NCBI RefSeq assembly: GCF_027924565.1
Contig: NZ_AP027041.1
Coordinates: 992,001-1,056,000, forward strand
Direction of reading: 5' to 3'
Source of the DNA: Lysobacter auxotrophicus
GTDB taxonomy: Bacteria; Pseudomonadota; Gammaproteobacteria; Xanthomonadales; Xanthomonadaceae
Length of the DNA stretch: 64,000 nucleotides
Numbering within the stretch: the first letter of the stretch is position 1; each line of letters opens with the position of its first letter. The notes under the pieces are model-generated. The model was given only the letters and a program-made list of their open reading frames with translations, was not told where the DNA came from and did not search any database. Of this stretch, positions 27,397 through 34,666 are shown piece by piece. The position numbers and the translations under genes are program-made.

Positions 27397-28836
27397 ATGC
27401 ACCTGCAGCTCGACGGCCGCGGCCCGCTCCATGCGCAGCTCACGCGTGCGCTCAAGAGTGCGGTCTTCGCCGGTCGCGTCAGCGAGGGCGCCCGTCTGCC
27501 GGCCACGCGGCAATTGGCGCGGGAGCTTGGCGTCTCGCGCAACACGGTGCTCGCCGCCTACGAACAGCTTCGCGCCGAAGGCTTCGTCGATGGCCGCGTG
27601 GGATCGGGCAGTTACGTGACGCCGCCGCTGCAGGACGCGCGCCCGCTGCACGCGGTCGATTCGCCGCTGCCCGCGCAATCGCAGTTCGCCCGGCGCGCGC
27701 GCATCGTGCACGACCACCTGCGCATTCCCGGACGCGCGATTCCCGGCGTGCGTTACGCCTTCCAGTACGGCGTGCCACTGACCAATCCCGCGCTGACCAG
27801 CGCGTGGGCGCGCGAACTCGCGCACGCCGCGGCGTACACCTCGCCGAACTATCCCGCGTCGCAGGGCGTGCCCGCGCTGCGCGAAGCCGTGTGCGATTAC
27901 CTCGCCCGCCGTCGCGGCATCCAGGCCGAGCCGCAGGACGTGGTCATCGTCGCCGGCACGCAGCAGGCGGTCGCGCTCACCGCACGCGTGCTGCTCGATC
28001 CGGGCGACGACGTGCTGTTGGAAGAACCGCATTACTCGGCGATGCGCGAGGCGCTGCAGATCCACGGCGCGAAGGTGTCCACGCTCGATGTGGACCACAA
28101 CGGCCTGAAGGTCGACGAGCTTCCCCAAACGCCGCCGAAGCTGATCTGCGTGACGCCGTCGCACCAGTTCCCCAGCGGCGCGGTGCTCTCGCTACCGCGC
28201 CGGCTGCAGTTGCTGGACTACGCGCGACGGCACGGCAGCTGGATCCTGGAGGACGACTACGACGGCGAATTCCGCTACGACGCGCGTCCGCTCGCGGCGT
28301 TGCGTTCCCTCGACGACGCCGATCGCGTGATCTACGTCGGCACGTTCTCCAAGGCGATGTTCCCGTCGCTGCGCCTGGGCTACCTGGTCGTGCCGGCAGG
28401 ATTGCGCGGCGACTACGTCAACGCGAAATGGCAGGACGATTTCGGCTCGAGCGGCATCGAGCAGGCCGCGCTCGCGCGCTTCATCGTCGATGGCGGTTTC
28501 GAACGCCACCTGCGACGCGCCTGGAAGACGCTGAAGGAGCGACGCGACGCGCTGCTCGACGGACTGCGTCGCTGCAGTCGCGGACGGTTGCAGATCAACG
28601 ACTCGCACGCGGGCATGCACCTGGTCGTCTGGCTGACCGGTCGCACCGCGGCCGACGGCGAGGCGTTCATCGCACGCGCGCGCAGCCTCGGGCTGGGGCT
28701 GTATCCGATCGCGCCGTACTACCGCGCGCCGCCGGATCGCGCGGGGCTGCTGCTGGGGTATTGCGGGCTGTCGGTGGGGGAGATCGAACAGGCGGTGGCG
28801 TTGTTCGCGCAGTGCCTGGACGAGTTCGACGGCTGA
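27397..28836 (+). CDS. MocR/PdxR-type GntR regulator with aminotransferase domain
   Basis: A 479-residue fusion. The N-terminal GntR winged helix (1-75) shows LPATRQLARELGVSRNTVLAAYEQL. The C-terminal fold-type-I aminotransferase domain (about 100-475) has the PLP Lys at K319 (GTFSKAMFP), an acidic LEDDYDGEFRY motif near 284-294, and the phosphate-contacting Arg in SLRLGYL. Such proteins sense PLP or amino compounds. The ATG at 27397 has a GGGAG site. It is divergent from the membrane protein at 26753-27271, its most likely target. Its stop lies one base from the convergent neighbour's stop. Confidence 0.9.
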   Translation: MHLQLDGRGPLHAQLTRALKSAVFAGRVSEGARLPATRQLARELGVSRNTVLAAYEQLRAEGFVDGRVGSGSYVTPPLQDARPLHAVDSPLPAQSQFARRARIVHDHLRIPGRAIPGVRYAFQYGVPLTNPALTSAWARELAHAAAYTSPNYPASQGVPALREAVCDYLARRRGIQAEPQDVVIVAGTQQAVALTARVLLDPGDDVLLEEPHYSAMREALQIHGAKVSTLDVDHNGLKVDELPQTPPKLICVTPSHQFPSGAVLSLPRRLQLLDYARRHGSWILEDDYDGEFRYDARPLAALRSLDDADRVIYVGTFSKAMFPSLRLGYLVVPAGLRGDYVNAKWQDDFGSSGIEQAALARFIVDGGFERHLRRAWKTLKERRDALLDGLRRCSRGRLQINDSHAGMHLVVWLTGRTAADGEAFIARARSLGLGLYPIAPYYRAPPDRAGLLLGYCGLSVGEIEQAVALFAQCLDEFDG

Positions 28837-28837
28837 G

Positions 28838-29257
28838 TCAGCGCGACAGCCACGCCGCGACCAGCAACCCCGCGCCGATCCACACCGCGTCCATCGTGTG
28901 GTTCGCCAGCGTCACCAGGATCCACGCGTGGTGCCAGCCCAGGCGCATCGCCGAATCCCACGGGTCGAGCCCGAGCATGCCGCCCAGCTGCGTCGCGGCG
29001 ATGAACCAGTTCGAGGCGATCACGATCGCGGCCGTTGCGGCGACGCCGGCGAGCAGGCGGCCCAGGCCCGGGCGCCAGCCGCCCAGGCGCAGCATCCAAG
29101 CGATGTCGAGCGCGCCGAGCACCGCCATCCAGCCCAGCTGGCGTCCCGTGTAGAGGCTCGCAAGGACCCAGACCGCGGCGAAACCGAATGCGCCCAGCAA
29201 CAACAGCAGCCACGAGAACCAGGTGGCGCGGCGGGCGGGCAGGGCGGCTGCGGTCAT
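28838..29257 (-). CDS. small four-helix membrane protein
   Basis: A 139-residue integral membrane protein. Four hydrophobic helices are evident: WLLLLLGAFGFAAVWVLA, LGWMAVLGALDIAWML, LLAGVAATAAIVIASNWF, and AVWIGAGLLVAAWL at the end. A conserved-looking RLGWHHAWILVTLANHTMD loop carries three His. I do not recognise the family. The frame continues far upstream as an antisense shadow of the protease genes; the ATG at 29257 marks the believable gene. Confidence 0.65.
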   Translation of the reverse strand: MTAAALPARRATWFSWLLLLLGAFGFAAVWVLASLYTGRQLGWMAVLGALDIAWMLRLGGWRPGLGRLLAGVAATAAIVIASNWFIAATQLGGMLGLDPWDSAMRLGWHHAWILVTLANHTMDAVWIGAGLLVAAWLSR

Positions 29258-29386
29258 CGAACGCTCAAGTATCGGCAGGCCGCACAGCATAGCCGGCAAG
29301 CCCGCAGGACACGCCGCGAACCGCCGCAGGCCGCCTGCGGCACGCAGCGTCGCGTGGCCGGACGGTCGCGGCGCGGGCGCTGCCGG

Positions 29387-29392
29387 TAGAAT
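29387..29392 (+). promoter_or_regulatory. candidate -10 element for sufT
   Basis: TAGAAT in the context GGTAGAATGCGCGC resembles the strong -10 element seen before pip. No convincing -35 is seen 16-18 bases upstream. Confidence 0.3.
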
Positions 29393-29434
29393 GCGCGCTC
29401 TTGTGCCGGGGTCCGGCACCCCAATCTTCCCGGC

Positions 29435-29992
29435 ATGTATTCCCGTAGCAGCGAACCCGTCCGATTCGAGCGCGATTGCGCCGTAGTCATGGTCCCCCAG
29501 GGCGAACAGGTCACGTTGCCGGCCGGCAGCGTGGGCTACATCACGCAGGGGCTTGGCGGCAGTTACACCGTGTTCGTCGAAGGCAACCTGTTCCGTGTCG
29601 CCGGCCGCGATGCCGACGCCATCGGAAAGGAGCCGCCCGAGCCGCTCGAACTCCCCGAAGGCGCCGATGACGACGCCGTCGAGCAGATGGTGTGGCGCCA
29701 GCTGCGCACCTGCTTCGATCCGGAGATCCCGATCAACGTGGTCGATCTGGGCCTGGTCTACGAAGCCCGCATCCTTCCGCATCCGGAAAACCCGGGGCAA
29801 CGCCGCGTCGAAGTGCGCATGACGCTGACCGCGCCGGCTTGCGGCATGGGCGACATCCTGGTCGCCGACGTGCGCGACAAGCTGGAGATGATCCCGACCG
29901 TGGTCGATGCCGATGTCGAACTCGTGTTCGACCCGCCGTGGAACCGGACGATGATGTCCGAGGCCGCGCGGCTGGAAACCGGCATGTTCTAG
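29435..29992 (+). CDS. sufT: putative Fe-S cluster assembly protein SufT
   Basis: A 185-residue MIP18-family (DUF59) protein that helps mature iron-sulfur proteins. The DUF59 domain (about 83-175) holds the diagnostic CFDPEIPINVVDLGLVY and the conserved Cys C136 in TAPACGMGD. The N-terminal 70 residues are a small beta domain (PAGSVGYITQGLGGSYTVFV) found in the stand-alone SufT form. It sits alone rather than in a suf operon and is followed by a terminator. Confidence 0.92.
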   Translation: MYSRSSEPVRFERDCAVVMVPQGEQVTLPAGSVGYITQGLGGSYTVFVEGNLFRVAGRDADAIGKEPPEPLELPEGADDDAVEQMVWRQLRTCFDPEIPINVVDLGLVYEARILPHPENPGQRRVEVRMTLTAPACGMGDILVADVRDKLEMIPTVVDADVELVFDPPWNRTMMSEAARLETGMF

Positions 29993-30053
29993 GCCGTCGT
30001 CCGAAGTCCGGCATCGCCGGTTCTTCACGCCACCGTGATGTTGCAACGCACAG

Positions 30054-30082
30054 CGCCCCGCACTGCGGGGCGTTCGCGTTTT
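30054..30082 (+). terminator. rho-independent terminator after sufT
   Basis: CGCCCCGC pairs with GCGGGGCG across an ACT loop (30054-30072), followed by TTCGCGTTTT. It isolates sufT from the protease leader downstream. Confidence 0.8.
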
Positions 30083-30502
30083 CGATGTCCACCGGGGGCA
30101 ATGTTCGGCCGCGTTCCGCTGAACAGTGACGACGTCCGCAGATGACGACTTTGCGTTAACAGTCGCTTCGATGAACGGTGGGGCGTCGGGTACATCTCGC
30201 GTTGTGTTGAAACGCGTTCCGGTTTCTGGCCGGAGGCGTACCCCATCCGGTACCGGGCCGGAGCGGGGTGAAGTCCCGGCAACTGCGCAGGCAGGGTCGC
30301 GGAACAGGGGGCGGGCGACCGCCGAGACCCCGGATGGCGTGATGCCGGGCTGTCGCAGTCTCTGCGGCACCGGGGGTGTCAGCTGGAAGAACGGTCGACC
30401 GCCTCGATGCGGCGGCCGCACACAAGGCCGGTCGCACGGCGCGTTCGCGCGGCGGTAGGCGGGCCTTCCATCACGCAGTTCCAACTTCGGGGGTTCCACC
30501 AG
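30083..30502 (+). promoter_or_regulatory. long structured leader before the first protease
   Basis: These 420 bases hold no convincing gene. From 30215 to 30465 the sequence is packed with complementary GC blocks (for example GGCCGG/CCGGCC and CCCCGG/CCGGGG types) and could fold extensively. The string GGTGAAGTCCCGGCAACTG (30267-30285) weakly resembles the core of cobalamin riboswitches, but the flanking conserved blocks are missing or displaced. It may be a novel structured 5' UTR or simply GC-rich spacer. No good promoter hexamer pair was found. Confidence 0.35.
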
Positions 30503-32596
30503 ATGTCTTCGAATGACCGCAGCCGTCGTCTCCGCGCCCATGCGCTTTCGATCGCCACCGCCATCGCCCTGTCGTCCGCGCTCGCCGCGCCGGCGCTCGC
30601 GCAGCAGGCGCGCGTCAACCTGTCCGGGCTCGATGCCCAGGCCGGCAGCGACCGCTTCATCGTGAAATACCGCGACGGCAGCGCCGAGCGCGCCAACGTC
30701 GCAACCCTGCAAAGCGTCCTGAGCACGGCGGCCCGCACCGCCGGCGCGGGCAAGGCGCTGGGCGTGCGCCACGTGCGCCGCATCGCCACCGGCGCCGACG
30801 TCGTGCGCGCCGACCGCAAGCTCGACCGCGTCGAAGCCGAATCGCTGATGCGCCAGATCGCCAGCGATCCGAATGTCGAGTACGTCGAGGTCGACAAGAT
30901 CAACCGCGCGTTCCTCACGCCCAACGACACGCGCTATTCCGAGCAGTGGGGCTATTCGGGCACCTACGGCATCAAGGCCAACCAGGCGTGGGACGTGACC
31001 AACGGCGCGGGCTCGGTGGTCGCCGTGCTCGACACGGGCATCACCAGCCATAGCGACCTGTCGGCGAACGTGCTGCCGGGTTACGACTTCATCATCGACA
31101 CCACCGTGTCCAACGACGGCAACGGCCGCGACAGCGACCCGAGCGATCCGGGCGACTGGGTCAGCGCGAACCAGTGCGGCGGCACGCACGCCGCGCAGCC
31201 GTCGAGCTGGCACGGCACGCACGTGGCCGGCACGATCGCCGCTGTCACCAACAACGCCAAGGGCGTCGCAGGCGTCGCGTACGGCGCGAAGATCGTGCCG
31301 GTGCGCGTGCTGGGCACCTGCGGCGGCTACGACTCCGACATCGCCGACGCGATCATCTGGGCGTCCGGCGGCACAGTCAGCGGCGTTCCGGCCAACGCGA
31401 ATCCGGCCGAGGTCATCAACCTCAGCCTCGGCGGCAGCGGCGCGTGCGGCACCACCACGCAGAACGCGATCAACAGCGCCGTTTCGCGCGGCACCACGCT
31501 GGTCATCGCCGCCGGCAACGACAACACCAACGTGTCCAACGCCTCGCCGGCGAACTGCAGCAACGTCATCGCCGTGGCGTCGATCACCAGCACCGGTGCG
31601 CGTTCGAGCTTCTCCAATTACGGCTCGCTGATCGACATCGCCGCGCCGGGCTCGAACATCCTGTCCACGCTCAACAGCGGTTCGACCTCGCCGGGCGCGG
31701 AAACCTACGCGTCCTACAACGGCACCTCGATGGCCACGCCGCACGTCGCCGGCGTCGTCGCGCTGCTGCAGGCCGCGGCGACCACGCCGAAGACGCCGGC
31801 GCAGGTGGAGTCGATCATCAAGGCGAACGTCACCGCGTTCCCGTCGACGCCGTCGCAGCCGATCGGCCCGGGCATCCTCAATGCGAAGGCGGTGGTCGAT
31901 GCGGCCAACGGCACCACGCCGCCGCCGACCGGCACGCTCACCAACGGCACGCCGGTGACGGGGCTGTCGGGCAGCGCCGGCACGGAGCTGCGCTACACGC
32001 TGGTCGTCCCCTCGGGCGCCACCGGGCTGAAGTTCGTCACTGCCGGCGGCACGGGCGATGCGGATCTGTTCGTGAAGTTCGGCAGCGCGCCGACGACGAG
32101 CAGCTACGACTGCAAGTCCGAAGGCAGCACCAACGCCGAGACCTGCAACATCGCCACGGCACAGGCCGGCACCTACCACGTGCTGGTGCGCGGCTACTCG
32201 ACGTTCTCGGGCCTGAGCCTCACCGGCAGCTACACGGCCGGCGGTGGCGGCGGCACGCAGACGTACACCAACGGCACCGACTACACGATCAGCGACAACG
32301 CCACGGTCGACAGCCCGATCACGGTGTCCGGCCGCAGCGGCAACGCGCCGACCAACGCGTCGGTGACGGTCGCCATCGTGCACACCTACCAGGGCGACCT
32401 GAAGGTGGACCTCGTCGCGCCGGACGGCAGCCTCTACAACATCCACAACCGCAGCGGCGGCAGCGCGGACAACGTCAACAAGACGGTGACGTTCAACCTG
32501 TCGAGCGAAGCGCTCAACGGTACGTGGAAGCTGCGCGTCAACGACAACGCGGCCGGCGACACCGGCTACATCAACAGCTGGTCGGTGACGTTCTGA
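30503..32596 (+). CDS. secreted subtilisin-family serine protease with PPC and P domains
   Basis: A 697-residue pre-pro-protease. Signal peptide 1-34 (ends ALAQQ). An I9-type inhibitor prodomain (about 48-135) is followed by the S8 catalytic domain (about 145-465). The triad is D177 (AVLDTGI), H237 (WHGTHVAGT) and S409 (NGTSMATPHVAG), with N339 for the oxyanion hole. A PPC-like domain (about 480-580) contains GTGDADLFVKFGSAP and the C537/C548 pair. A Gly-rich linker leads to a C-terminal P/Homo-B domain (590-697). Secretion by Sec and type II is likely. It has close tandem relatives downstream. Confidence 0.95.
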   Translation: MSSNDRSRRLRAHALSIATAIALSSALAAPALAQQARVNLSGLDAQAGSDRFIVKYRDGSAERANVATLQSVLSTAARTAGAGKALGVRHVRRIATGADVVRADRKLDRVEAESLMRQIASDPNVEYVEVDKINRAFLTPNDTRYSEQWGYSGTYGIKANQAWDVTNGAGSVVAVLDTGITSHSDLSANVLPGYDFIIDTTVSNDGNGRDSDPSDPGDWVSANQCGGTHAAQPSSWHGTHVAGTIAAVTNNAKGVAGVAYGAKIVPVRVLGTCGGYDSDIADAIIWASGGTVSGVPANANPAEVINLSLGGSGACGTTTQNAINSAVSRGTTLVIAAGNDNTNVSNASPANCSNVIAVASITSTGARSSFSNYGSLIDIAAPGSNILSTLNSGSTSPGAETYASYNGTSMATPHVAGVVALLQAAATTPKTPAQVESIIKANVTAFPSTPSQPIGPGILNAKAVVDAANGTTPPPTGTLTNGTPVTGLSGSAGTELRYTLVVPSGATGLKFVTAGGTGDADLFVKFGSAPTTSSYDCKSEGSTNAETCNIATAQAGTYHVLVRGYSTFSGLSLTGSYTAGGGGGTQTYTNGTDYTISDNATVDSPITVSGRSGNAPTNASVTVAIVHTYQGDLKVDLVAPDGSLYNIHNRSGGSADNVNKTVTFNLSSEALNGTWKLRVNDNAAGDTGYINSWSVTF

Positions 32597-32624
32597 TCGG
32601 CGCCTGATCCACGCATGTGCGACA

Positions 32625-32648
32625 CCCGCTCCCGGATCCGGGAGCGGG
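32625..32648 (+). terminator. perfect palindrome after the first protease
   Basis: A perfect 24-base palindrome (12 + 12) lies 29 bases after the stop codon. A second hairpin follows at 32672-32694, where CCCCTCTCCC and GGGAGAGGGG form a 10-bp stem of the dispersed CCCTCTCC family. Both probably end transcription before the metalloprotease gene. Confidence 0.6.
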
Positions 32649-32797
32649 GCACGCTCCGCTTCGCTTTGAAGCCCCTCTCCCATCGGGAGAGGGGTTGGGG
32701 TGAGGGGTAACGAAGTGTCGAGGCCGGCGCTCGCCAGAGCGCGGCCCCGCTCGCCCGAAGCACCGCGGGAACCCACATCACGCAGGAGAACGCATCC

Positions 32798-34408
32798 ATG
32801 AACCGCAACGCTTCGCTTCGCGCACGGCTGTTGATGACGGCCGGCGCATTCCTCGTATCCGGCGCCGCATTCGCCGCGCAACCGCTGTTCCTCGGCCCGG
32901 CGCAGGTGCAGGCCGAGTCGGCCAGCACCGCCGGCAGGCTCGCCGCGCGTCCGGCGTCCCTGTCGGTGCGCGCGCTGCGTGCCGATCCCGATGCCGTGGC
33001 CGCGCAGACCACCGAGATCGGCCTCGACCTCGGCCTGAAGAACGTCACCGCCGTGCTCGAGAAAGCCACGGTGAACACCGACGGCAGCCTCACCTGGGTC
33101 GGCCACGTGCGCGAGACCAGCAAGGCGCGCACGATGACCACGCGCGAGGTCCGGCACGACGAAAACAACTCGGTGATCCTCGTGCGCCACGGCCAGGGCG
33201 TCACCGGCAACGTGCGCGTGAACGGACAGCTGTATCGCATCCGCCCGCTGCCCGACGGCAGCCACGCGGTGATCGAAGTCAACGAGCGCGCGATGCCGCC
33301 GGATCATCCGGCCGCGTTCCGCGATCTTCCGCAGATCAACATGGCCGCACCGTCGGGAATGGTGACGGCGCAGGCGATCGACCCCGGCGCCACCGCGACC
33401 ATCCGCGTGCTCGTGGTCGCCACCAACGCCGCGGTGTCGGCCTACGGCGGCGACATGCAGGCGCTGGCGCAGCTCGCGGTTGCCGAATCGAACCAGGGCT
33501 ACGTCAATTCGAACGTCGGCATCAACATGGAACTGGCCGGCTACACCGCCGTGACCTACAGCGAAGTCGGCATGAGCACGGACCTGTCGCGCTTCCGCGG
33601 CACCAGCGATGGCTACATGGACACCATCCACGCGCTGCGCGACAGCACCGCGGCGGACGTCGCGGTGCTGATCGGCAACGACGGTTCCGCGTGCGGACTG
33701 GCGTCGGGCATCGGCTCCACCGCGACGACGGCGTTCGCCACGGCGTACTGGGACTGCGCGACGGGCTATTACTCCTTCGCGCATGAAATCGGCCACCTGC
33801 AGTCCGCCCGCCACGATCCGGCGACCGACCCGAGCACGTCGCCGTATGCGTACGGCCACGGCTATCGCGCGCCGAACAACGCCTGGCGCACGATCATGGC
33901 CTACGACTGCAGTGGCGGCTGCCCGCGCCTGAACTACTGGTCGAACCCCGACGTCACCTACGGCGGCGTCGCGATGGGCACCGCAGCGACGAGCCATAAC
34001 CAGCGCGTGCTGGTGAACACGAAGGCGACCGTCGCCGCGTTCCGCGGTGGCAGCACCGGCGGCGGCACGCAGACCTACAGCAACGCCACCGACTACGCGA
34101 TCAACGACAACGCCACCGTCGACAGCCCGATCACCGTGTCCGGCCGCACCGGCAACGCGCCAGGCAATGCGTCGATCAACGTCAACATCGTCCACACCTA
34201 CCGTGGCGATCTGAAAGTGGACCTCGTCGCGCCGGACGGCTCGCTCTACAACATCAGCAACCGCAGCGGCGGCAGTGCCGACAACCTCATCGGCACGTAC
34301 ACCAAGAGCCTGACCACCGAGCCGCTCAACGGCACGTGGAAGCTGCGCGTGAACGACAACGCCGCCGGCGATACCGGCTACATCAACAGCTGGTCGATCA
34401 CGTTCTGA
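32798..34408 (+). CDS. secreted zinc metalloprotease (metzincin, M72-like) with P domain
   Basis: A 536-residue protein. Signal peptide 1-27. A propeptide-like region runs to about 195. The catalytic domain (200-415) carries the metzincin zinc site H329-E330-x-x-H333 with H339 (HEIGHLQSARHD) and the Met-turn M367 (TIMAYD). The layout resembles peptidyl-Asp metalloendopeptidase (family M72). After a Gly/Thr linker, residues 425-536 are a P/Homo-B domain nearly the same as that of the flanking S8 proteases. The AGGAG site before the ATG is strong. Extracellular protein degradation is the likely role. Confidence 0.93.
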   Translation: MNRNASLRARLLMTAGAFLVSGAAFAAQPLFLGPAQVQAESASTAGRLAARPASLSVRALRADPDAVAAQTTEIGLDLGLKNVTAVLEKATVNTDGSLTWVGHVRETSKARTMTTREVRHDENNSVILVRHGQGVTGNVRVNGQLYRIRPLPDGSHAVIEVNERAMPPDHPAAFRDLPQINMAAPSGMVTAQAIDPGATATIRVLVVATNAAVSAYGGDMQALAQLAVAESNQGYVNSNVGINMELAGYTAVTYSEVGMSTDLSRFRGTSDGYMDTIHALRDSTAADVAVLIGNDGSACGLASGIGSTATTAFATAYWDCATGYYSFAHEIGHLQSARHDPATDPSTSPYAYGHGYRAPNNAWRTIMAYDCSGGCPRLNYWSNPDVTYGGVAMGTAATSHNQRVLVNTKATVAAFRGGSTGGGTQTYSNATDYAINDNATVDSPITVSGRTGNAPGNASINVNIVHTYRGDLKVDLVAPDGSLYNISNRSGGSADNLIGTYTKSLTTEPLNGTWKLRVNDNAAGDTGYINSWSITF

Positions 34409-34442
34409 CGTTTGCTTCCACGTTTGAACGGCGCGTCATGAC

Positions 34443-34464
34443 GCCCGTTGCAAATGCAACGGGC
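34443..34464 (+). terminator. hairpin after the metalloprotease
   Basis: GCCCGTTG pairs with CAACGGGC around CAAATG. A further 12-bp stem of the dispersed CCCTCTCC type lies at 34511-34537. The rest of the 258-base gap shows nothing definite. Confidence 0.6.
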
Positions 34465-34666
34465 CGAGCGCAAGCCCCGCACGACCTCCTCCCCTGCGTG
34501 CGGGACGCAACCCCTCTCCCGCTTCGCGGGGGAGGGGCTCTGCGGGTGAGCTGAGCGTTGGACATCGGCGTCGCGCGGGATTGTTTCGCGTGGAAGGCGG
34601 ATTGAAGGTTCGTCGACGATCGGCGCGCGCGCATGCGCGCGTCCCGCTCTCAACGGAACCTCCAAC

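Noticed and set aside
30215-30400. A cobalamin riboswitch
   Set aside because: Only one short core-like string fits. The B12-box flanks and the final AGTC-GG-GACC block do not line up, and the downstream gene is a protease. Kept only as an uncertain structured leader.
28838-34195. An open frame of about 1,785 codons on the minus strand across the protease genes
   Set aside because: It is antisense to sufT and two proteases with full motif support, and its composition (Arg/Ala/Val/His-rich) is that of a GC-skew shadow. Only its last 139 codons, after the ATG at 29257, look like a real gene.
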